Source of the DNA: SAR86 cluster bacterium
GTDB taxonomy: Bacteria; Pseudomonadota; Gammaproteobacteria; Pseudomonadales; Azotimanducaceae
NCBI GenBank assembly: GCA_013204195.1
Contig: JABMOJ010000244.1
Location: 1-5,448 of the forward strand
Length of the DNA: 5,448 nt
Reading direction: 5' to 3'
The notes under the pieces: generated by a model
What the model was told of the DNA's origin: nothing
Seen by the model: only the letters and a program-made list of their open reading frames with translations
Database searches by the model: none
Program-made: the position numbers and the translations under genes
In this document: one piece after another, positions 1 to 5,448 of the stretch
Layout of the letters: each line of letters opens with the position of its first letter
Numbering within the stretch: the stretch's first letter is position 1

Positions 1-1
1 A

Positions 2-337
2 GACCTGGCCGATGCCGATACCAAATTACAAGCAGCGCGCGCCTGGTTTTATCAGACTATCGATGCCGCCTGGAGCAATGCCCAGAGCGATGATGACACC
101 CTGGCATCACGCCGCGCGATTCGAACAGCGAATGTGCACGCCGTAACAACCGCGATAGAAGTCATCGATCGCATGTACACTGTCGTTGGCGGCACATCGG
201 TATTTGAGACCTCATGCTTGCAGCAGCACTTTCGAGATGTTCATGTCGCCTCACAACACATGATGGTGGGAGAAGCCGTCATGGAGATGGCGGGACGGGT
301 GTTACTAGGCCTGGATGACGTCGGACCAGGCCTTTAA
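2..337 (+). CDS. Acyl-CoA dehydrogenase-fold flavoprotein, C-terminal fragment
   Basis: This is the last 111 codons of a gene that begins left of the window; the frame is open from base 2 to the TAA at 335-337. The visible part is the C-terminal helical-bundle domain of the acyl-CoA dehydrogenase superfamily. It shows an Arg/His-rich helix (RRAIRTANVHAV), a VVGGTSVFE turn, then LQQHFRDVHVASQH and GRVLLGL close to the end. The GG-S-x(5-6)-LQ-x-x-FRD-x-H pattern is usual in the type-2 C-terminal domain, a group that includes flavin-dependent monooxygenases (HsaA, DszC and 4-hydroxyphenylacetate hydroxylase-like proteins) as well as true dehydrogenases. Which of these it is cannot be decided without the N-terminal and middle domains. 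It lies 69 bp upstream of the LLM oxidoreductase on the same strand, with no visible terminator between them, so the two are probably co-transcribed. A GTG inside the frame at 134 is an internal codon, not a start. Confidence 0.85.
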   Translation, partial: DLADADTKLQAARAWFYQTIDAAWSNAQSDDDTLASRRAIRTANVHAVTTAIEVIDRMYTVVGGTSVFETSCLQQHFRDVHVASQHMMVGEAVMEMAGRVLLGLDDVGPGL

Positions 338-395
338 CGAGACATGTCGCGCCGGTCAGGGACGAACAACCCATACCGCTGATTATATAAAAAGC

Positions 396-400
396 AGGAG
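396..400 (+). promoter_or_regulatory. Ribosome binding site setting a TTG start
   Basis: AGGAG lies 6 nt before the TTG at 407. No ATG or GTG is available at a suitable distance; the next in-frame ATG is 45 bases further on (codon 16) and would remove the first beta strand of the barrel. The site therefore supports TTG as the start codon of the LLM oxidoreductase. Confidence 0.8.
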
Positions 401-406
401 AATCAC

Positions 407-1363
407 TTGAAGTTGAAGTTTGGTCTAGCCACCCCCAGCACCCTGTGGAATATGGATATTCAAGCGCGCAGAGACACCCTCAGCCAGATTGTTGATCGTG
501 GCTTCGATCATTTATTTATGGCAGATCACGTCTCATTCAGAGACGGCTCGGGAACTGACGGATTTGTAGAGGTTGCCGCCCTGTCGCAACTGCACCCAAC
601 CATCGGCGTCATGATTAGCATTTATTTGCTGCCCCTGCGACATCCGCTGCCAGTCGCTCGACAACTCGCCACCATGGCCAGGATAGCCCCCGGGCGCATG
701 ACCTTCGGTGTCGGCATTGGTGGCGAGGATCGTCATGAAATCGAGATCTGCGGTGTTAACCCAGCGACCCGCGGCGCCCTGACCAACGAGTCATTGGCAA
801 TTATTCGCGGGCTGATGAACGGCGAAGAACTGACGTTTCATGGCAAACACTTTACTATCGAGCAAGCGCGCATTCGGCCAATGCCAAGCCAAGCCATACC
901 AATTATTGTTGGCGGTCGGTCCAACGCAGCCCTGCGCCGCGCCGCGACTTATGCTGACGGTTGGATCGGAGTCTGGTGTTCGGCAAAGCGCTATGCCGAG
1001 GCAACCGGTTTGATTGACGAGTACGCCCTGGCCGCTAATCGCACTGCCCCGCAATGGTTACATGGCTATCAACCCTGGATTGGCGTCGATGCTGACCCAG
1101 TCAAAGCCAAGGCAGTAGTAAAGCAGGCCATGGAGAAGTTTTACCATGTACCCTTTGAACAATTTGAACGCTATACCCCCTTTGGTACCCCGGCACAGGT
1201 TGCCGAACAACTCGCACCCTATGTCGACTCAGGTTGCCGGCTGTTTAACCTGAAGGTTTGCACCCAAGCGCCAGAGGAGGAAGTTGATCTCGGCGGCGAA
1301 GTACTCAGCGCCTTGTCAAAAATGCACCAAGATCAAACCTCAGATGAACATTCCAGAGCTTAG
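407..1363 (+). CDS. LLM class (luciferase-like) flavin-dependent oxidoreductase
   Basis: The 318-residue product has the length and motif order of the bacterial luciferase-like TIM-barrel family. Visible motifs are an N-terminal strand KFGLATPS (residues 4-11), FMADHV (37-42), LPLRHP (75-80), GRMTFGVGIGG (96-106, the usual flavin-phosphate strand and loop), GEELTFHGKHF (139-149), IPIIVGG (164-170), ADGW (183-186) and GTPAQVAEQL (260-269). Such proteins bind FMN or F420 and act as monooxygenases or hydride-transfer enzymes in the cytoplasm. Proteobacteria mostly use FMN, but nothing here proves the cofactor or substrate. The start is TTG, chosen because of an AGGAG 6 nt upstream. The gene follows the acyl-CoA dehydrogenase-like gene closely and probably shares its transcript. 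Its stop is only 5 bp from the stop of the convergent SDR gene. Family assignment is strong; the specific reaction is unknown. Confidence 0.93.
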   Translation: MKLKFGLATPSTLWNMDIQARRDTLSQIVDRGFDHLFMADHVSFRDGSGTDGFVEVAALSQLHPTIGVMISIYLLPLRHPLPVARQLATMARIAPGRMTFGVGIGGEDRHEIEICGVNPATRGALTNESLAIIRGLMNGEELTFHGKHFTIEQARIRPMPSQAIPIIVGGRSNAALRRAATYADGWIGVWCSAKRYAEATGLIDEYALAANRTAPQWLHGYQPWIGVDADPVKAKAVVKQAMEKFYHVPFEQFERYTPFGTPAQVAEQLAPYVDSGCRLFNLKVCTQAPEEEVDLGGEVLSALSKMHQDQTSDEHSRA

Positions 1364-1368
1364 ACGTT

Positions 1369-2178
1369 TTACTTGGTTGATATGCCACCATCGACGGCCA
1401 CCACCTGACCGGTAATCATGCGCGCATTATCAGAAGCATAAAATACCGCCAAATTGCCAATATCCTCGGGTGTTTGTTCGCCACCCAGGGGGGTCATTTC
1501 AGCGACAGTTGCCTCGAAGATCTGGCGCAAAGACATATTGGCCAATTCTGGTTGGTTAGACTGCATCTGAGTCGTCAATAGCTCCCAGGCGCGGGTCCAT
1601 AACAGACCTGGGCAGATACAATTGACCCGGATTCTGCGTGGCGCGAGTTCCATGGCGAGGGTTTTGGTTAAATGCACAACACCCGCCTTGGCGGCACCAT
1701 AGGCCGGTAACATTGTCGTCGGACCAAGCGCGGCAATCGAAGCGATATTGATGATCGAGCCACCGTCAGTCAGGTGCGGTACCACCGCATTAGACGATGA
1801 AAATGCCGTTCTCAAGTTAAACATCAACTGCTCGTCCCAAACCTCATCACTCATACCTAAAAAGGCCGAATCCGATGCGGAAATTTCTTCAAATTGCGTC
1901 AAAGGACCGCCAATACCCGCATTGTTGACGAGAATATCCAACTTGCCATAGCGCGCGATTACTTGGTTGGCAGCGTCACGCATCGCAACCTGACTGGCCG
2001 CATCGGCCACCAAACCCATGGCGTCCTGACCGAGCTCCAACGCCGCCGCCTGGGTCATTGCCAAGTCCAGGTCGGTAACCACTACCGAAGCCCCTTGTCG
2101 AACAAAACAATGGGCGATACCCAGACCAATACCACGCCCAGCTCCTGTGATTAAAACGACTTTTCCGTTGAGACTCAT
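1369..2178 (-). CDS. Classical short-chain dehydrogenase/reductase (SDR), NAD-type
   Basis: A 269-residue SDR with every classical motif. It has the cofactor loop TGAGRGIG (residues 11-18), Asp36 at the end of the second strand (which favours NAD(H) over NADP(H)), NNAG (85-88), and the catalytic tetrad Asn121, Ser147, Tyr160 and Lys164 (YxxxK). PG follows at 190-191, and the C-terminal ITGQVVAVDGG at 255-265. The stretch around residues 93-112, between NNAG and the tetrad Asn, is somewhat longer than in minimal SDRs and may shape the substrate pocket. It probably oxidises a secondary alcohol or reduces a ketone in the pathway of the neighbouring genes; the substrate is not readable. The longest open frame begins at a TTG at 2196, but the Shine-Dalgarno AGGGA lies inside that extension. 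The ATG at 2178 has the better spacing (7 nt); the adjacent ATG at 2181 would have 4 nt. The gene is the last on the leftward strand. Confidence 0.94.
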   Translation of the reverse strand: MSLNGKVVLITGAGRGIGLGIAHCFVRQGASVVVTDLDLAMTQAAALELGQDAMGLVADAASQVAMRDAANQVIARYGKLDILVNNAGIGGPLTQFEEISASDSAFLGMSDEVWDEQLMFNLRTAFSSSNAVVPHLTDGGSIINIASIAALGPTTMLPAYGAAKAGVVHLTKTLAMELAPRRIRVNCICPGLLWTRAWELLTTQMQSNQPELANMSLRQIFEATVAEMTPLGGEQTPEDIGNLAVFYASDNARMITGQVVAVDGGISTK

Positions 2179-2383
2179 CATAATTTCCCTAGCCAAATTT
2201 GCTTGAAGTGGAGATTCAGATTATTCACTATTCCCAGCTCACCCAGTGATCCATCTTGGGAATTGGCGTGTTACGAAGGCCTACAAGCTCCGCAGAAATA
2301 CCAACCGCTTCAGCTCAAAACATCAAGGGTAGCAGCACCGCGACCGACTTTCGGCTCACTCGACGGTTCCCTCTATTGGATGC
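2179..2383. other. Intergenic region between SDR and MoaD-like genes, no gene seen
   Basis: About 205 bp separate the MoaD-like stop from the SDR start on the minus strand. The open frames crossing it do not look like proteins. No convincing -35/-10 pair or T-tailed terminator was recognised. Apart from the SDR ribosome binding site, the only structure noticed is a 7-bp inverted repeat (2230-2236 with 2257-2263, 20-bp spacer), which is within chance expectation. The gap is long for an operon spacer, so the SDR may have its own promoter here, but this is not shown. Confidence 0.4.
2186..2190 (-). promoter_or_regulatory. Ribosome binding site deciding the SDR start
   Basis: On the minus strand AGGGA is followed by 4 nt to a first ATG (2181) and 7 nt to a second ATG (2178). 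It sits inside the longer TTG-initiated frame, which argues against the TTG start at 2196 and for the protein beginning MSLNGKVV. Confidence 0.7.
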
Positions 2384-2632
2384 CTAACCGCCCTGTATTC
2401 TCGGCAACAGGAACACCTCTGCGGCATCAGCTGGAATTTTGGTATTCCAGTCATCCCGATAAATTTGACCATCAATCGCCACCGCGATTCCAGCATCAAT
2501 ACGGTCTGCCATTCTAGGGTAGCGTTCAGCCAGCTTCGCAAACATCTCGCCAATGGTTTCCGCATGCAGCTCGATTGATTCTGCGCCATCCACAGCATCG
2601 CGCAAGGATGATGTCAGACTGATTCTGGGCAT
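2384..2632 (-). CDS. MoaD/ThiS-family sulfur carrier protein (ubiquitin-like, C-terminal GG)
   Basis: A small protein of 82 residues ending in PRIQGG. It has the beta-grasp pattern of the MoaD/ThiS family: an acidic, alternating N-terminal hairpin, a central helix around TIGEMFAKLAERYP (26-39), the strand AVAIDGQIYRD (50-60), and the C-terminal block IPADAAEVFLLPRIQGG (66-82). The terminal Gly-Gly is the residue pair that is adenylated and turned into a thiocarboxylate in sulfur carriers. In molybdenum cofactor synthesis MoaD gives sulfur to molybdopterin as the small subunit of MPT synthase. The gene lies 98 bp downstream of the molybdopterin-binding subunit on the same strand, which suggests a role in supplying or maturing the cofactor of that enzyme. 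No MoaE or MoeB-like partner is visible. The ATG at 2632 has GGAG 8 nt upstream (2641-2644). A role as another kind of ubiquitin-like sulfur donor remains possible. Confidence 0.85.
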   Translation of the reverse strand: MPRISLTSSLRDAVDGAESIELHAETIGEMFAKLAERYPRMADRIDAGIAVAIDGQIYRDDWNTKIPADAAEVFLLPRIQGG

Positions 2633-2664
2633 TGATCATACTCCGTCACTTGATCGGCGTTACC

Positions 2665-2699
2665 CTCCCCCGAGTCAAGATCTGACTCGAGGGCGGGAG
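2665..2699. repeat. Intercistronic inverted repeat / hairpin
   Basis: A perfect 7-bp stem, CGAGTCA (2671-2677) with TGACTCG (2683-2689), encloses a 5-nt loop. It is flanked by a second complementary pair, CTCCC (2665-2669) and GGGAG (2695-2699), across a small asymmetric internal loop. It sits between the end of the molybdopterin-subunit gene and the MoaD-like gene. No T-run follows on the minus strand, so a simple intrinsic terminator is unlikely. An mRNA-stabilising or processing hairpin that lowers downstream expression would fit, but this is inferred. Confidence 0.6.
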
Positions 2700-2730
2700 T
2701 CACGCCAAGGCACGAATCTAGCCCCTGGCT

Positions 2731-4974
2731 TTAGGCCTTAGCGTCATCTATCGCTTTCAGAATGCGTGGCGCTGACATCGGAATATGCGTCATACGCACA
2801 CCGACAGCATGTGACACGGCATTACCAATCGCCGCCAACGGTGGCACGATCGAAGTTTCACCGACACCACGAACACCGTAAGGATGATTAGGGTTGGGGA
2901 TCTCCAAAATCTGCGTGTCAATGAAGGGTAGGTCCGAACAAACCGGAATTCGGTAGTCCAAGAATCCCGTATTCTGCAGGCAACCATCGGCACCATAGAT
3001 ATACTCTTCATTCAGCGCCCAACCAATACCTTGAGCTGCACCACCTTGAAACTGGCCTTCCACATAGTCCGGATTGATCGCCTTGCCGGCGTCCTGAATA
3101 ACGGTATAACGAATAACCTTCGTACCGCCGGTCTCAGGATCCACTTCAACGTCGCAGATATGGCTCGCAAAAGATACACCAGCATTGTCGGCAACGACCT
3201 CGTTGTGGCCGGCAATCGGCCCGCCAGTGGAAGCTGCCTTGGCGGCAATGGCCGCTAGGGTCAATGGCGGCAGGTTGCTGTGCTTCTCACCTGTAGCCGT
3301 GGCGACACCGTCAGCCCAGACAACATCATCAACAGGAATATCCCACATTTTCGCCGCTCGGGCGCGGAGCACGCCAACGGCATCCCGCGCAGCAAAGATC
3401 GCGGCCATTCCCGACGAGAACGTACCCCGACTGCCTTCTGTCGTGTCGTTATGGCCAAGAGACGCCGTGTCGCCAATATTCGTTCGCACCTGATCGTAGG
3501 GAATGCCCAACTCTTCAGCGACGATTAACGACAGTGATGAACGTGAACCGCCGACATCGATTGTACCGATGGTGAGTGATACGGTCCCATCTGGGCCGAT
3601 ATTGAGGTCAACGCAGGTCTGGCCACCAAAGTTAAACCAAAATCCGCAAGCCATGCCGCGACCTTGATTCTTCTTCAGCTTGGCACGCATATGCGGGTGC
3701 TTCTTGACCGCCTCAAGGGTGGGGCCAATGCCAATCGGGCCGTATATGGGACCATAGGACGCCTGAGTGCCTTCTTTCGCGGCATTCTTGATCCTGAAGT
3801 CAAGGGGGCTCATACCAATTTCCTTGGCCACAAGGTCCATGGTGCTTTCAACACCGAAGGCGGCCATAGGCGCCGAAGGCGCTCGATAAGCAGCGACCTT
3901 AGGTCGATTCACTAGGATATCATGGCCCACCGTCTTGACGTTCTTCAGATCGTAACAGGCATAGGCTGTCATGGCCCCGAGCATGCCCCAGATTCCGGGG
4001 AAAGCCCCATCCTGGTAACGTAGCATGGCGGTAGCCGCGGTAATAGTGCCATCTTTCTTGGCACCAATTTTGATGTCCATCGAGGTAGAAGAGGTTGGAC
4101 CAGAAGCCTTGAAGACCTCGTCTCGCGTCATCACGAGTTTTACCGGTCGATTAGCCTTACGCGATAAAGCCAGCGCCAATGGTTCAGTCCAGACATGGGT
4201 CTTACCGCCAAAGCCGCCGCCGATTTCCGATGCAGTAACTTTCAGTTTCGCCATATCCAGGCCCAACAGCGTCGAGCACACCACGCGGAAGCTGAAATGC
4301 CCCTGGGTCGTCACCCATAATTCACCGCTGCCATCAGAGTTAACACTCGCCAGGCAAGCATGGGGCTCTATATAGCCTTGGTGGGTCTGCTCGGTCTTGT
4401 AGCTCTTCTCGACAATCACATCGGCCTCGGCAAAACCGGCGTCTACGTCACCATGACCGAAGGTCGAAATACCAGCAATGTTAGATGGCTTACCATCTTG
4501 TAGAACATGGGCCTGGATGATTGGCGCATCGGCTAACATTGCCTCGTCCAGATCCGTGACATGGGGTAGCAATTTATAGGTTACCTTGATCAGTTTCAGC
4601 GCCTGCTTTGCCGTTTGCTCATCGATAGCCGCCACTGCCGCCACGGCATGACCGTGATACAGCGCTCGTCCACGGGCCATACAGTTTTCCAGTATATCGG
4701 TCATGCCTCGATTGCTACCTGTCAGGTCTGGCAGGTCAGCGCTGGTAATGATGGCCTTGACCCCCGCGAGTTTCTCCGCCTTGGAAATATCGATTTTCTG
4801 AATAATGGCATGCGCATGTGGCGATCTGAGCACCTTGCCAACCAATTGGCCCGGCGCAAAGGTATCAGCGCCATACTTTGCACGGCCAGTAACCTTATCG
4901 ATACCATCTGGTCGTTTGGCGCGAGTTCCAATAATTTTGAACTCACGATCTTGATAATTCGTGTCGTGTCCCAT
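2731..4974 (-). CDS. Xanthine dehydrogenase-family molybdopterin-binding (large) subunit
   Basis: The 747-residue product is the molybdenum-cofactor subunit of a xanthine oxidase-family hydroxylase, at a normal length for the stand-alone large subunit. The N-terminal a/b hammerhead domain is about residues 20-135 (RPDGIDKVTGRAKYGAD, then LRSPHAHA). The first Mo-binding half has EPHACLA (203-209), GGGFGGK (252-258) and AYRAPSAPMAAFGVE (362-376). The second half has TIDVGGSRSS (471-480), IQDAGKAINP (626-635), EGQFQGGAAQGIGWAL (639-654) and GVGE (703-706), whose Glu706 matches the catalytic base of the family. The loop at 362-376 has no Cys, which argues against a form I CO dehydrogenase. Two positions usually occupied by Gln are changed (Met370, and Gly-Gly at 474-475). 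It probably hydroxylates a heterocycle, aromatic acyl-CoA or aldehyde; the substrate is unknown. The ATG is preceded by AGGA with 7-nt spacing (4982-4985). The [2Fe-2S] subunit gene lies 100 bp upstream. Confidence 0.95.
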   Translation of the reverse strand: MGHDTNYQDREFKIIGTRAKRPDGIDKVTGRAKYGADTFAPGQLVGKVLRSPHAHAIIQKIDISKAEKLAGVKAIITSADLPDLTGSNRGMTDILENCMARGRALYHGHAVAAVAAIDEQTAKQALKLIKVTYKLLPHVTDLDEAMLADAPIIQAHVLQDGKPSNIAGISTFGHGDVDAGFAEADVIVEKSYKTEQTHQGYIEPHACLASVNSDGSGELWVTTQGHFSFRVVCSTLLGLDMAKLKVTASEIGGGFGGKTHVWTEPLALALSRKANRPVKLVMTRDEVFKASGPTSSTSMDIKIGAKKDGTITAATAMLRYQDGAFPGIWGMLGAMTAYACYDLKNVKTVGHDILVNRPKVAAYRAPSAPMAAFGVESTMDLVAKEIGMSPLDFRIKNAAKEGTQASYGPIYGPIGIGPTLEAVKKHPHMRAKLKKNQGRGMACGFWFNFGGQTCVDLNIGPDGTVSLTIGTIDVGGSRSSLSLIVAEELGIPYDQVRTNIGDTASLGHNDTTEGSRGTFSSGMAAIFAARDAVGVLRARAAKMWDIPVDDVVWADGVATATGEKHSNLPPLTLAAIAAKAASTGGPIAGHNEVVADNAGVSFASHICDVEVDPETGGTKVIRYTVIQDAGKAINPDYVEGQFQGGAAQGIGWALNEEYIYGADGCLQNTGFLDYRIPVCSDLPFIDTQILEIPNPNHPYGVRGVGETSIVPPLAAIGNAVSHAVGVRMTHIPMSAPRILKAIDDAKA

Positions 4975-5074
4975 ATCAAATTCCTGTCTTTAATGATTGC
5001 GTGGATTGTTGTTGATTTGGTTGCTCTTCGGGTCATTCCCGACGATGCGAACCTTTAAAGTTCAACGCAAATCC

Positions 5075-5448
5075 TCATTTTTTACGCATTTCTTTTGCAG
5101 CGGCCTGCACGGCCCGAACAATCTTGTCGTAACCGGTACAGCGACAGAGATTTCCCGCCAGTGCGTAGCGAATCTGTTCTTCGCTGGGGTTCGGATTCCG
5201 CTCAAGCAGAGTCTTCGCCGCGACGAGGAAACCAGGGGTACAAATGCCACATTGCAGCGCGGCATGCTCTATGAATTTTTCCTGTAAAGGATGTAGCTTG
5301 CCACCCTCAACCATGCCCTCCACGGTACCGATCTCACGACCGTTAGCTTCAACACCCAGGACCAGACAGGCACACACGAGTCGCCCATCGAGGGTAATCG
5401 AGCAGGCACCACAATCACCCGTACCGCAGCCTTCCTTTGCGCCGGTCA
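5075..5448 (-). CDS. Molybdenum hydroxylase [2Fe-2S] subunit, N-terminus missing
   Basis: The reading frame runs open from the right edge to the TGA at 5075-5077, giving 123 visible residues. It holds both iron-sulfur domains of the small subunit of xanthine dehydrogenase-family enzymes. The plant-ferredoxin-type cluster has Cys7, Cys12, Cys15 and Cys27 of the visible part (CGTGDCGAC ... CACL; Cys25 is extra). The helical second cluster has Cys66, Cys69, Cys101 and Cys103 (QCGICTPGF ... NLCRCTGY). The protein carries electrons from the Mo site to FAD or an external acceptor. Family members are about 150-170 residues, so roughly 35-40 N-terminal residues lie outside the window. A GTG at 5377 is internal: the conserved cysteines before it are in frame. 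The gene is followed after 100 bp by the molybdopterin subunit on the same strand, as one operon. No FAD subunit lies between them. Confidence 0.95.
   Translation of the reverse strand, partial: TGAKEGCGTGDCGACSITLDGRLVCACLVLGVEANGREIGTVEGMVEGGKLHPLQEKFIEHAALQCGICTPGFLVAAKTLLERNPNPSEEQIRYALAGNLCRCTGYDKIVRAVQAAAKEMRKK

Noticed and set aside
384..390. TATATAA as a -10 promoter element for the LLM gene
   Set aside because: It is only 5 nt from the ribosome binding site, so a transcript started there would lack a usable leader, and no -35 box stands at the right distance.
2230..2263. Inverted repeat ATTCCCA / TGGGAAT with a 20-bp spacer as an operator for the SDR gene
   Set aside because: A 7-bp repeat with a free spacer is expected several times by chance in a window of this size, and no regulator or promoter context supports it.
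2203..2517. Plus-strand open frame of 104 codons across the SDR/MoaD-like spacer
   Set aside because: It overlaps the well-supported MoaD-like gene on the other strand, and its composition (rich in Pro, Ser and Trp, no family pattern) does not look like a real protein.
2356..2598. Minus-strand open frame of 80 codons overlapping the MoaD-like gene
   Set aside because: It is a frame-shifted shadow of the MoaD-like gene, whose proper frame has the family motifs and the Gly-Gly end.
2731..4974. Carbon monoxide dehydrogenase (CoxL) identity for the large subunit
   Set aside because: The AYR loop reads AYRAPSAP and lacks the Cys of the form I active site (AYRCSFR).
4615..5058. Plus-strand open frame of 147 codons
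   Set aside because: It lies mainly antisense to the clearly coding large-subunit gene, has no recognisable motif and no supporting ribosome binding site.
5063..5070. Palindrome CTTTAAAG in the spacer between the two hydroxylase subunits
   Set aside because: It is short, AT-rich and without a loop or T-tract, so it is likely chance.

Overview
The window looks like a chromosomal catabolic region of a proteobacterium. Base composition is moderate, genes are dense, Shine-Dalgarno sites are clear, and one gene starts with TTG. A heterotrophic gammaproteobacterium would fit the protein styles, but this is an impression and was not tested by search. No RNA genes, insertion sequences, CRISPR arrays or phage genes were seen.

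Layout. The left part reads rightward: the 3' end of an acyl-CoA dehydrogenase-fold flavoprotein (2-337), then a complete luciferase-like (LLM class) flavin oxidoreductase (407-1363). Everything after that reads leftward. In transcription order from the right edge: the [2Fe-2S] subunit of a molybdenum hydroxylase (5075-5448, N-terminus outside the window), its large molybdopterin-binding subunit (2731-4974), a small MoaD/ThiS-type sulfur carrier ending in Gly-Gly (2384-2632), and, after a 205-bp gap, a classical short-chain dehydrogenase (1369-2178). The two gene sets converge with only 5 bp between the stop codons of the LLM gene and the SDR gene.

How the genes may work together. The [2Fe-2S] and molybdopterin subunits form most of a xanthine dehydrogenase-family hydroxylase, which uses water to hydroxylate a substrate or oxidise an aldehyde. 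No FAD subunit lies between or downstream of them; it may lie beyond the right edge or be replaced by another electron acceptor. The MoaD-like protein could donate sulfur for molybdopterin synthesis dedicated to this enzyme. The SDR could oxidise an alcohol made in the same pathway, and the two flavoproteins could be oxygenases or dehydrogenases of it. The substrate cannot be read from the sequence. Two molybdopterin-loop substitutions in the large subunit, and the MoaD-like gene inside the operon, are the points most worth following up. An intercistronic hairpin also lies between the large-subunit and MoaD-like genes.
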